This document shows, piece after piece, positions 23,899 to 31,496 of a DNA stretch of 37,999 nucleotides. The first letter of the stretch is position 1, and each line of letters opens with the position of its first letter. Source of the stretch: an uncultured Lachnotalea sp. (lineage in GTDB: Bacteria; Bacillota; Clostridia; Lachnospirales; Lachnospiraceae); contig CAMSZT010000031.1 in NCBI GenBank assembly GCA_947066815.1, positions 1 to 37,999 of the forward strand, given 5' to 3'. A program made the position numbers and the translations under genes. The notes beneath the pieces were generated by a model. It was given only the letters and a program-made list of their open reading frames with translations, was not told the origin of the DNA and did no database searches.

Positions 23899-24660
23899 AT
23901 GAAGCTGGTTCGGTTTATGTATCGCGGAGCGGAGGCAGCCGGGATCTTAAGGGGGGAGGAGATCGCCCTCTGCCAGGGATCCCTGTTCGGGAAGCTCACG
24001 GAGACGGGGACGATGCTCAGGGCGGCAGAGGTCCGCCTGCTCCCTCCGGTGAGGCCGGAGAAGATCCTGTGTGTCGGCCTGAATTATATGGATCATATCG
24101 TGGAATCCAAGGCAGAAAAACCGGAGGTGCCCGTGATCTTTTCCAAAGGTCCGGGGACGGTCATCGGCATGGGAGACGAGATCCGCTATCCGGTCAAAAT
24201 GTCAGAGCGGGTGGACTATGAGGGAGAGCTGGCGGTGGTCATCGGGAAGACGGCGAAGGATGTGGGGGAGGGGGAGGCGGCAGCCCATATCCTGGGCTAC
24301 ACCTGTGCCAATGACGTGACGGCCAGGGACCTGCAGACGGATACCAATCAGTGGACGGTCGCCAAGGGCTTTGACACCTTCTGTCCGCTGGGGCCCTGCA
24401 TTGCCACGGATGTGGATCCCGGTAGTCTGGAGATCCGCCTGACCCTGAACGGTGAGGAGCGGCAGCACTCCAATACACGGCACCTTTTGTTTACGCCGGC
24501 TTATCTGGTCAGCTACCTCTCCCACATTTTCGAGCTGCATCCGGGGGATGTGATCCTGACCGGGACGCCGGAGGGGATCGGTCCCATGGAGATCGGGGAC
24601 ACGGTCAAGGTAGAGATCGAGGGGATCGGCGCGCTGACGAATGTGGTGGGGAAACGATAA
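23899..24660 (+). CDS. Fumarylacetoacetate hydrolase (FAH)-family enzyme
   Basis: The 253-residue protein has a short N-terminal domain and a complete FAH fold: GLNYMDHI (60-67), metal ligands Glu108 and Glu110 (DYEGELAVV) and Asp139 (ANDVTARDLQ), the lid WTVAKGFDTFCPLGP and the end motif TGTPEGIG. Members hydrolyse acylpyruvates, decarboxylate or tautomerise oxaloacetate, or act as ureidoglycolate lyase or sugar-acid dehydratase-like enzymes. With malic enzyme and a pyruvate-type aldolase in the same regulon, an acylpyruvate hydrolase or oxaloacetate-directed role is attractive, but the substrate is not readable. Last gene of the operon that begins at 18104. Confidence 0.88.
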   Translation: MKLVRFMYRGAEAAGILRGEEIALCQGSLFGKLTETGTMLRAAEVRLLPPVRPEKILCVGLNYMDHIVESKAEKPEVPVIFSKGPGTVIGMGDEIRYPVKMSERVDYEGELAVVIGKTAKDVGEGEAAAHILGYTCANDVTARDLQTDTNQWTVAKGFDTFCPLGPCIATDVDPGSLEIRLTLNGEERQHSNTRHLLFTPAYLVSYLSHIFELHPGDVILTGTPEGIGPMEIGDTVKVEIEGIGALTNVVGKR

Positions 24661-24668
24661 TGATTTAG

Positions 24669-24695
24669 GGAAACGGTGATTTGATCAGCGTTTCC
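24669..24695 (+). repeat. Palindromic repeat, copy 3
   Basis: GGAAACGGTGAT (24669-24680) and ATCAGCGTTTCC (24684-24695) pair with one mismatch around TTG. It starts eight bases behind the FAH gene stop and is followed at once by the terminator. Confidence 0.8.
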
Positions 24696-24708
24696 TTAGA
24701 ATGGAACG

Positions 24709-24752
24709 AGGATGGCTTTTTCACGGCATGCTGTGAAAAACCATCCTTTTTT
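24709..24752 (+). terminator. Rho-independent terminator of the transporter operon
   Basis: GGATGG plus TTTTTCAC (24710-24724, one bulged C) pairs with GTGAAAAACCATCC (24733-24746), followed by TTTTTT. Confidence 0.9.
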
Positions 24753-24785
24753 CAGACCTGTACCTGCTTCTTCCGCATAAATTCC

Positions 24786-24860
24786 TTGACGAAGGGTATT
24801 CGGATATACTATAGTTGTTATGTCTGTGTGTCGGACTGCCATTTAGACAGACGACAGACG
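24786..24860 (+). promoter_or_regulatory. Promoter and repeat-rich leader of FadR copy 3
   Basis: TTGACG (24786-24791) and TATAGT (24810-24815) are 18 bases apart. The leader holds GTCTG (24822-24826) and two CAGAC words (24848-24852 and 24855-24859), which may be half-sites for autoregulation. The GACAAYA element is not present here. Confidence 0.6.
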
Positions 24861-24912
24861 GTAAGATGGGGAGGGGATCCCCGGAAAAGGAAAAGACAGG
24901 AGCAGGGGAAGG

Positions 24913-25611
24913 ATGAAAGCAATACATAGAGTATCCATTACGGATGCAGTCGTGGAAAGCATCAAAGAATCGATCGAGTCAGGGGAATACCAGGTGGGGG
25001 CGAAGCTTCCCACGGAGGCAGGCCTGTGCGCGGAAATGAAGGTCAGCAGGACCAGCGTCAGGGAGGCGATCCGTGTCCTGCAGGCTCTGGGCTATATCAC
25101 CATCAAGCCGGGAAAGGGAGCGTTTGTCTCGGAGCAGGCGCTCCTTCCGAAAAACGCAAAGCCCTGGTATGAGGCGGAGGGGGCGGAATATTCGGATTTC
25201 ATGGAGGTCCGGTTTGTCCTGGAAACACTGGCCGTGCGCCTGGCCGTGGAACGGGCCACGGCGCTCCAGGTGGAGGAGCTGGCGGAGGTCCACCATTCCT
25301 TCTGCGAGGTCAGCAAAAAGCGGGACATGACGAAGCTGATCATCCTGGACGAGACCTTCCATACAAAGATCATGTCCTATACCGGGAATCCGCTCCTCGT
25401 CAATATCAACCGACAGCTGCTGGACAGTTTCCGCAAGTACCGGGGGGAATCCTTCACCAACGAACAGGTCTACAACAATGCGGTGGAGCCCCACGGGAGG
25501 ATCCTGGAATGCTTTAAGCGCCGGGATGCCGAGGGTGCGGTGCGGGAGATGGAGCACCATCTGGAGGTCACCCGCCAGGATATGATAAAGATCCACAAGG
25601 GTTCACTTTAA
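24913..25611 (+). CDS. FadR-subfamily GntR regulator (FCD domain), copy 3
   Basis: The 232-residue regulator is a close paralogue of the one at 11391. Both begin with MK-x-I-x-R, then SITDAVVE, share SRTSVREA and RVLQALGY in the DNA-binding helices, and share SDFMEVR, FHTKIMS and YRGESF in the FCD domain, with hardly any gaps. This points to a duplication or to two regulators sensing similar ligands. Metal-site residues are seen in LDETFHTKIM, the His of EPHGRILE and the His of MEHHLE. It stands alone behind the transporter operon. Its own leader lacks the GACAAYA element, suggesting that it controls a different set or itself. Confidence 0.9.
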   Translation: MKAIHRVSITDAVVESIKESIESGEYQVGAKLPTEAGLCAEMKVSRTSVREAIRVLQALGYITIKPGKGAFVSEQALLPKNAKPWYEAEGAEYSDFMEVRFVLETLAVRLAVERATALQVEELAEVHHSFCEVSKKRDMTKLIILDETFHTKIMSYTGNPLLVNINRQLLDSFRKYRGESFTNEQVYNNAVEPHGRILECFKRRDAEGAVREMEHHLEVTRQDMIKIHKGSL

Positions 25612-25711
25612 GCCTTGTTGGGACAGAATCTTGCGCAAAATGGCAAAATCTTGGTTTCGGTTTATCCGGGTTAGGAGTATATGAGGGTATAATATTTGGA
25701 AATTTGTATTT

Positions 25712-25739
25712 AAGGAAACGCTGATCAAAGCGTTTCCTT
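25712..25739 (+). repeat. Palindromic repeat, copy 4
   Basis: AAGGAAACGCT (25712-25722) and AGCGTTTCCTT (25729-25739) form an 11-bp perfect stem around GATCAA. It lies 100 bases behind the FadR copy 3 stop and has the opposite orientation to copy 3 relative to the preceding gene. Confidence 0.85.
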
Positions 25740-25744
25740 GGGAA

Positions 25745-25783
25745 TCTGCCGCAGCGGAGCCTGGACTGCTCCGGTGCGGCAGA
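25745..25783. repeat. Second hairpin next to palindromic repeat copy 4
   Basis: TCTGCCGCA (25745-25753) pairs with TGCGGCAGA (25775-25783), and GGAGC with GCTCC inside, about 16 pairs in all. No T tract follows. Its placement after the palindrome, with an AATC linker, mirrors the hairpin at 8533. Confidence 0.75.
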
Positions 25784-25873
25784 CTTTGCGTTTACGTATC
25801 TGATTTCTTGACAGTTCAGCAGGAAAAAACTAAAATAAAGTTACCTATCCGGGAGCACATCTGAACCGTTCGG

Positions 25874-26218
25874 TTGCTGAAAGGGGAACCTCCGGAGAGT
25901 CTCTGCCAACTCTTGCGTTACATGGAAGCGAGTGTGGCGGAAAATGCGGTGAACCGGGAGCTCAAGGAGATCCATCACATCGTTGAGGCCGTGAAGCGGA
26001 ACAGGGAGGTGGAATTAAGCTATATGAAATCTTGGGAAAGGGAACAGGAAATCTGGAAGGAGGCTCAGGCGGCCGGCCGAGCAGAGGAACGCATGAATAC
26101 GGAACGGGAGAAAAAGCGGGCGGATGAAGAGAGAAGAAAGGCCGAACGGGCGGAGGAGGAAAACAGGCGGCTGCAGGAGAGGCTGAAGCAGTACGAAATG
26201 GAATATGGGAAGATATAA
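25874..26218 (+). pseudogene. C-terminal fragment of an Rpn/PD-(D/E)XK family transposase-like nuclease
   Basis: The 114 codons match only the tail of Rpn-type proteins, which are abundant in Lachnospiraceae: LLRYMEASVAENAVN, then LKEIHHIVEAVKRNREVE, then LSYMKSWEREQEI and a charged coiled coil rich in E, R and K. The nuclease domain (roughly 200 residues) is missing; a TGA at 25862 closes the frame just upstream, and the first possible start is a TTG. I read it as a remnant. Its end is close to the start of the lipoprotein gene at 26241. Confidence 0.7.
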
Positions 26219-26240
26219 AGAAGAAGGTGGGGGGATTCAT

Positions 26241-27449
26241 ATGAAGAAACAAATAATGGCAGGGATGCTGCTTTTCTGCAGCCTCCTTTTGATCTCCTGT
26301 AAAGATCCGGCTTCGGAAAATAAGGGGACGGACGGGGCGGTCATGATGAGGCCGTGGTACTCGGAGACAGAAAAAGGCGTTTTGTTCTACGGGAATACAG
26401 ATCAGATCTACAGCTATGATGCCCAGGAGGGAAAGCTGGAGGCTTTTTGTGAGAAATCCGGCTGCCGGCACGATACGGAAGCCTGTATGTCTGTAAAGCT
26501 TGTCAGGGAGACGCCGCTTCTGGCTGTATACCAGGAGGATCTGTATTATATTAAGGTAAATGAAAAAACAGGAAAAGAAAGCCTTTTCTGTATCGATCCG
26601 GAGGGCGGAGAAAAGCAGATTTTAGAAGAGCTGGGCGGAGTGGATTGGAATATGGGCGGCCCTGTTATTTTTGACGGAAGGATTTATTTATTCCGCAGCG
26701 ATGCGGAAGCAAAAAAAGACGGGACAGGGATCGCCGGAGGAAAATTGTCCCTTTGCAGAATTGAGCTGGAAAACGGCGGGACGGAGATCATTTGGACTCA
26801 GGAATATAAAGAAGATCAGATGGCTGTCTGGTCTCTGGAGCACGCATCGGATCAATACCTGTATTACTGGTCGTATATTGTGGATGTAAAAACAGGGGAT
26901 GTGTCAGAAAGCGGCTGGCATGAGCTGGATATGGAAGCAGACAAGATAAAAGATTTGGAGCTGGAGGCTTTTGCGCGCCCGGCAGACTGGAATGGACGCA
27001 GGGGAGTTTTTTTCGCCGACGACATGGAAATGCCCATGGGCCAGGAGAGCTGGGAGGATTCCTACCGAATGGCAGATCTGGAAACAGGGGAGACGACAAA
27101 GCTGGAAGCGTGTACCAGACCGGGCCCGGGGATCTGGTTAAAGGACGGCTTTTTGTATATCGACTGGAGCCGCGATATGAGAACGGGAGTCTGGAGGCTC
27201 TACGACTGGAAAGAGAGGACGTCCTCTGAGATCGTCGCGTTTGAGGCAAAGGAAGAAACGATGTTTTATCCGGAGGTCTGTGTGGAGAGGGACGGAAAGG
27301 AAATGCTGATCGGAAGGAGCTCACCGAATGGCGTGAAAGGGCATTACCTGATCTCTGTGGAGGATTTCCTTGCCGGAGGAAAAGAATATGAGCTTCTCTG
27401 CGAAGTGAATGTAGGGAATGGAAATTGGGCTTTTCAGGGGAGCCGGTAG
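26241..27449 (+). CDS. Lipoprotein of unknown function
   Basis: I do not recognise the family. The 402-residue protein has a lipoprotein signal (LLLISC, Cys20), so it is anchored outside the membrane. The rest has many short strand-like blocks of the type 'GVLFYGNTDQIYSYDAQEGK', 'EDLYYIKVN', 'GRIYLFRSD' and 'GFLYIDWSR', with dipeptide aromatics, suggesting a beta-propeller like those of DUF5050-type proteins. Two cysteines (CEKSGCRHD) may form a disulphide or bind metal. ATG 26241 is chosen for the GGTGGGGGG upstream and the signal peptide start. It is ended by a strong terminator and has no clear functional neighbour. Confidence 0.75.
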   Translation: MKKQIMAGMLLFCSLLLISCKDPASENKGTDGAVMMRPWYSETEKGVLFYGNTDQIYSYDAQEGKLEAFCEKSGCRHDTEACMSVKLVRETPLLAVYQEDLYYIKVNEKTGKESLFCIDPEGGEKQILEELGGVDWNMGGPVIFDGRIYLFRSDAEAKKDGTGIAGGKLSLCRIELENGGTEIIWTQEYKEDQMAVWSLEHASDQYLYYWSYIVDVKTGDVSESGWHELDMEADKIKDLELEAFARPADWNGRRGVFFADDMEMPMGQESWEDSYRMADLETGETTKLEACTRPGPGIWLKDGFLYIDWSRDMRTGVWRLYDWKERTSSEIVAFEAKEETMFYPEVCVERDGKEMLIGRSSPNGVKGHYLISVEDFLAGGKEYELLCEVNVGNGNWAFQGSR

Positions 27450-27465
27450 AAGACGATATTTTAAA

Positions 27466-27499
27466 CAGGAGGCAGGCGAGATGGATCGCCTGCCTCCTG
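27466..27499 (+). terminator. Terminator hairpin behind the lipoprotein gene
   Basis: CAGGAGGCAGGCGA (27466-27479) pairs perfectly with TCGCCTGCCTCCTG (27486-27499) around GATGGA. A short T-rich stretch follows. Confidence 0.75.
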
Positions 27500-27514
27500 C
27501 TCAATTTATGGGAC

Positions 27515-27550
27515 GCGTATCACGCATGGACAGCGTATCACGCATGGACG
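27515..27550. repeat. 18-base tandem repeat, two copies
   Basis: GCGTATCACGCATGGACA (27515-27532) is directly repeated at 27533-27550 with one change at the last base. The unit itself contains GCGTATCACGC, a small imperfect palindrome. It lies between convergent genes. Confidence 0.7.
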
Positions 27551-27590
27551 GGAGTCCTATCCGCACCGATGTGTGATCATTTCTGACAGA

Positions 27591-28136
27591 TCAGAACGAA
27601 AGTTTTGAAAAATCGATTTCCAAGCTGTCATAAATGTTGACTTTGATACTGTCCGTAAAAGAGTAAATAGTGGGTGCCGCAGCCTGTTCCATGTTGTACA
27701 CGAGGACGGTCTGCTTCATCGGGTCAACGATCCAGTATTCCCGAACGCCGGCTTCGCGGTATAGGGAAAGCTTTGTGTAGTAGTCCATGGCCCGGCTGCC
27801 CGATGATACGATCTCGATGATCCAGTCGGGAGCACCCTGACAGCCCTGTTCATCCAGCTTGTTTTTATCACAGACCACGGAAATGTCCGGCTCCAGATAC
27901 TTGGAATCATCCCCATAGAGGAATACGGCAAAAGGAGCGGGATAGACTTTGCATTCACCATGGTTCCGGGTGATGTAGCTGTAAATGGCCGCATGCAGGA
28001 AGGACAAGATTTCCTGATGTCTTCGGCTGGGAGGCGCCATATCGTAGATCCGGCCGTCGATCAGTTCGGCACGCTCTCCGTCCGGCAGAGAATAAATGTC
28101 ATGGATGGTATAAAGCTTTTCTCGCGCGAGTGCCAT
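27591..28136 (-). CDS. Uma2-family (DUF820) PD-(D/E)XK putative endonuclease
   Basis: The 181-residue protein is a Uma2/DUF820 protein. Its likely nuclease residues are Glu24 (ERAELIDGRIYDM), Asp84 (LEPDISVV), Glu108 (PDWIIEIVS) and Lys122 in the conserved YYTKLSLYREAGVREYWIVDP region. Such proteins are common in Cyanobacteria and Firmicutes, and their role (restriction-like nuclease or transposon-derived) is not settled. AAAGGAA precedes the start. It follows the efflux permease by 25 bases on the same strand and may be read through from that operon. Confidence 0.88.
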   Translation of the reverse strand: MALAREKLYTIHDIYSLPDGERAELIDGRIYDMAPPSRRHQEILSFLHAAIYSYITRNHGECKVYPAPFAVFLYGDDSKYLEPDISVVCDKNKLDEQGCQGAPDWIIEIVSSGSRAMDYYTKLSLYREAGVREYWIVDPMKQTVLVYNMEQAAAPTIYSFTDSIKVNIYDSLEIDFSKLSF

Positions 28137-28161
28137 ATAGCATTTCCTTTCCCTGCGGCAG

Positions 28162-29418
28162 TTACTCGTGCCGCAGCGCGTCGATGGGATTTAAGTTCGC
28201 CGCCTTCACCGAGGGGATGATCCCGAAGATGATCCCGATCAGGGTGGAGAACACCACGGCGATGACGATGGCCGGGACGCTGATGGCCACCGGGGCCTGG
28301 GAGATGCTGGAGATCGCGTAGGCCAGGCCGATGCCGCCTCCGATCCCCAGGATGCCGCCCATGCCGGTCAGCACGGCCGCCTCCGTCAGGAACTGCCCCA
28401 GGATGCGGGTCTTTCTGGCACCGAGGGCCTTCTTTAAGCCGATCTCCCGGGTCCGCTCCGTGACGGACACCAGCATGATGTTCATGACGCCGATACCGCC
28501 CACCAGCAGGGAGATGCTGGCGATCCAGATCAGCTGCTGGTTGGTGGAGGCCGAGAGCTCCTGGAGTTTGGCAGCCTGCTCCAGAAGGTCCTCGCCCTTG
28601 TACTTGACGGTCTCGTCGGAGACCATCAGATAGCTGTTGAGGATGTCCGCCGATTTCTCTCCGGCATCCGTCATGTCGTCGGTGGTGACGGCCCGCACCA
28701 CCAGGTTCTGGGGCTCGTCGAAGCGGTACAGGATGGGCCAGACACTGTCCGGCACGCAGATCATGCCGCTGGAATTGTTGGCGGCATACCGCTCGTAATC
28801 CTCCAGGGAGTTGATGACCGGCTCAAAGCCAGCCTTCTGGGCGATGGTCCCGATGACCGTGAAAGGCTCCCCCTTGATCTCGATGGTCTTTCCGACGGGA
28901 TCCTCCCCCTGGAACAGGTTGGATGCGGCGATCTTGTCGAGGAGCGCCACCTTCCGGTTGTCGGTGAAATCCTTCTCGGCGAAGCCGCGGCCCCCGGTGA
29001 TCTGATAGCCGTACACGTTGCAGTAGTGGCTGTCGATCCCCAGGATGTTTCCGCCGTTTAAGGTCTTGTTGCCGTTGAATACGGCATCGTACTCATTTCT
29101 CGTATAGTACAGGGAGGCGTCGGCCACGGAGGAGAGGTTTTTGATCTCCTCCAGCACGTTCCCGCTGATGACCGGGACTCCGTCCGGCGGATCCTGCCAG
29201 GTCATATCGAGGGGCCAGTCGCCCTGGTAGAGCTGGATGTTCACCGCGTTGTTCCCGGCGCCCACCAGATTCTGCTTGATCTGCTCGTTGGTGCCCTTGA
29301 TGGTGGACACGATGGCGATGATGGAGCCGATCCCGATGATGATGCCGAGCATGGTCAGGATGGAACGGAGCTTGTGAGCCCAGATCCCCTGAAAGGACAG
29401 TCTTATATTTTCAAGCAT
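28162..29418 (-). CDS. MacB/FtsX-type ABC transporter permease
   Basis: The 418-residue permease has the MacB topology: one N-terminal span (about 18-40, RSILTMLGIIIGIGSIIAIV), a large extracellular domain (about 45-285) and three C-terminal spans. The FtsX signature GGIGVMNIMLVSVTERTREI follows the second span. In Gram-positives such systems export peptides, antibiotics or lipids, with the extracellular domain acting as a mechanical pump. It is the last of four overlapping or adjacent genes (adaptor, ATPase, adaptor, permease). Confidence 0.92.
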   Translation of the reverse strand: MLENIRLSFQGIWAHKLRSILTMLGIIIGIGSIIAIVSTIKGTNEQIKQNLVGAGNNAVNIQLYQGDWPLDMTWQDPPDGVPVISGNVLEEIKNLSSVADASLYYTRNEYDAVFNGNKTLNGGNILGIDSHYCNVYGYQITGGRGFAEKDFTDNRKVALLDKIAASNLFQGEDPVGKTIEIKGEPFTVIGTIAQKAGFEPVINSLEDYERYAANNSSGMICVPDSVWPILYRFDEPQNLVVRAVTTDDMTDAGEKSADILNSYLMVSDETVKYKGEDLLEQAAKLQELSASTNQQLIWIASISLLVGGIGVMNIMLVSVTERTREIGLKKALGARKTRILGQFLTEAAVLTGMGGILGIGGGIGLAYAISSISQAPVAISVPAIVIAVVFSTLIGIIFGIIPSVKAANLNPIDALRHE

Positions 29419-29429
29419 GAGCCCACCTC

Positions 29430-31496
29430 CTAAAATCCATAGTTATAAAGCGTGTCTGCCGGTTCTGTTTTTGCTCCTTCTTTTACGTCTCTGCCGTAGG
29501 GGAAGGCGATCTCGTCGTCCAGGGTCAGGCCGGAGGTGATCTCCAGGCTTCCGTAGACGATCTTGCCCACTTCCACGTACTGTTTGGTCAGTTTCTCATC
29601 CTCGCCCTTTTTGTAGACGTAATAGCGGGCGCCCTCCTCCCGGACAAAGGCCTGGGAGAGATAGATGGCATCCGGATCGTAGGAGGAGGAGTTTAAGCCC
29701 TCCATGGACAGTTCCACACCCTCCCCGTTGGAAAGCTCCGCATCCCCGCGGATCACGGCGGTAAAGGGATAGTAGGACATGTTGGGATTTCCGCCGTAAT
29801 AATTATTGGAAGAGGGGGAATTGCTGATGCCGGTAATCTCGGCCTCGTAGCTCATTCCCGTGTTCCAGGAGCTGACGTTGACTGCCATGCCCTTTTCGAT
29901 CTTGCCAAGGGCCGTTTCTGCCACGGATCCGGTGATATAGAAGCCCTCCTCCCCGGTGACCCGGATCAGAGGAGAACCCTCCAGCTTGGCCGTATCTTCG
30001 TCCAGCACGGATTTCACGGTCCCGTCCACGGTGCTCTCGATGACGCCGTCGTCCACCTCTCTTTTTAACTGCTTGAGCTCCAGCTCCGCCGTCCGTTTGT
30101 TCAGCTCCAGAGTCTTTAAGGTCTCTTCCTTTTCCTTGATCTGGGAGGCAAGCTCCTCCTTCGTGGGGCCCGTGGGGATATCGATGCCGGGGATATCCAT
30201 GCCGGGATCGTCCATATCCGGGTCGTCGGGATCCTCCACCACGGCCCCGTTTAGTATCCAGGAATGGAGGATATAGTTCGGAAGGCTGCCGTCATCCACC
30301 ACGTCAAACCGGTATGCCAGCTGACTGTCCAGGGCCGCCTCCAGGAATCCCCGCTCCACGGTCACATCGGAAACACAGAAGATCCGGTAGGGGTTTTCCT
30401 TGCTGCCGTCCCCGGCGGGGATCCCCGCCGTATCCTCCAGGTTGTAGGGGACGGTGTTCTCGTCGACGGTATCGTAGACCGTTTCTCCCCTAAGCTCCTC
30501 CGGGATCTCGGTCCTGCCTGCATTGCCGGCGATCCCTGCGATATGCTCCCAGTCCACTTGGAAGCTGCTCACAACGGCGGTGGGAGCGGCCGGGTCGTTG
30601 ACCGTGTCAAAGATGGAGTACAGATGGTTTTTGAGGCAGAGCGCCAGGTACTCGGGAGTGACCGTGACCGGTTTTCCGTTTGCCGGATAAACATAGTACC
30701 GGTAAGGATCTTCCTTGGTGCCGTTCCCAGTGTAGGCCTCGGACACCTCCGTGATCTCGGCGTAGACTTTTCCCTCCGGGTCGACGGCAGGATCTTCGGT
30801 ATTTCCGGGCTCCGTCGGGGTTTCGGGCCCGGCAGGCTCCGTGGGATCCCCGGAGGTTGGTTCCGTGGGATCTGTAGGGTCCACAGGCTCCGCCGGGGTC
30901 GTTCCGGCAGGCTCCATGGGAGCTCCGGAGGCCGCGGTAGTGGCCGGTTCTGTGGGTGTATCGGAGGACTCCGGGACCTCGTCCGCTGCGGGATCGCTGC
31001 CGGCCGGGGAAGAGCCTTCCACAGGCTGCGGATCCCCCGTGGCCAGCCTCATTCCGGAGAGGGCGCTGGGAGAGGCGGCTGCCACGGGCTTCGTCTTCCG
31101 GAGCTGGTCCAGCTCCGCCTGGACGTTCTGGATGTTTAAGCCGATGCCCTCGACTTCCATCTCCTTCATCTCAAGATTTAAGGAGGCCAAGGTGGTGTCA
31201 TAGGCGATCAGAGGATCTCCCACCTTGACGGTATCGCCCTCTTTCACATAAATGTCAGTGATGACCAGGTTTTCATTGTAGGCGATCTCCTGGTTTAAAT
31301 TGGTGGTCACATTGCCGTAGGGGGCCAGGTCGGAGCCGTTATCCCAGTAGCCGCCGTTGTTCATGTTGCTGACAGGGGCCACCTTCACCGGCTTTCCGCT
31401 GTTTTTGACTGCCAGCGAGATCCCGCCGAAGGCCAGGGCGATCACGAGGACCACCGATACCAGGGCAATGATCAGTTTCTTTTTTGAGGATTTCAT
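29430..31496 (-). CDS. Large HlyD/MacA-type adaptor with a 300-residue insertion
   Basis: The 688-residue protein has one N-terminal membrane span (about 8-30) and the two lipoyl half-motifs of membrane fusion proteins (about 72-104 and 485-515), with coiled-coil arms at about 105-137 and 445-482. Between the arms, where MacA proteins have a tight turn, there are about 300 extra residues: a Pro/Thr/Glu linker with PTEP repeats (139-240) and two copies of one domain (about 257-315 and 362-418). The domains share GNGTKEDPYR/GDGSKENPYR starts, FDTV/FDVV centres and similar ends. An acidic DPDMDD stretch closes the insertion. The ATG overlaps the ATPase stop. See findings. Confidence 0.85.
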   Translation of the reverse strand: MKSSKKKLIIALVSVVLVIALAFGGISLAVKNSGKPVKVAPVSNMNNGGYWDNGSDLAPYGNVTTNLNQEIAYNENLVITDIYVKEGDTVKVGDPLIAYDTTLASLNLEMKEMEVEGIGLNIQNVQAELDQLRKTKPVAAASPSALSGMRLATGDPQPVEGSSPAGSDPAADEVPESSDTPTEPATTAASGAPMEPAGTTPAEPVDPTDPTEPTSGDPTEPAGPETPTEPGNTEDPAVDPEGKVYAEITEVSEAYTGNGTKEDPYRYYVYPANGKPVTVTPEYLALCLKNHLYSIFDTVNDPAAPTAVVSSFQVDWEHIAGIAGNAGRTEIPEELRGETVYDTVDENTVPYNLEDTAGIPAGDGSKENPYRIFCVSDVTVERGFLEAALDSQLAYRFDVVDDGSLPNYILHSWILNGAVVEDPDDPDMDDPGMDIPGIDIPTGPTKEELASQIKEKEETLKTLELNKRTAELELKQLKREVDDGVIESTVDGTVKSVLDEDTAKLEGSPLIRVTGEEGFYITGSVAETALGKIEKGMAVNVSSWNTGMSYEAEITGISNSPSSNNYYGGNPNMSYYPFTAVIRGDAELSNGEGVELSMEGLNSSSYDPDAIYLSQAFVREEGARYYVYKKGEDEKLTKQYVEVGKIVYGSLEITSGLTLDDEIAFPYGRDVKEGAKTEPADTLYNYGF

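Noticed and set aside
25874-26218. Complete small coiled-coil protein
   Set aside because: The sequence matches only the C-terminal part of Rpn-type proteins and there is a stop just upstream, so a remnant is more likely.
30264-31139. Open frame of 291 codons on the plus strand
   Set aside because: It is the shadow of the Pro/Thr/Glu-rich part of the large adaptor and gives an Arg/Gly-rich peptide without motifs.
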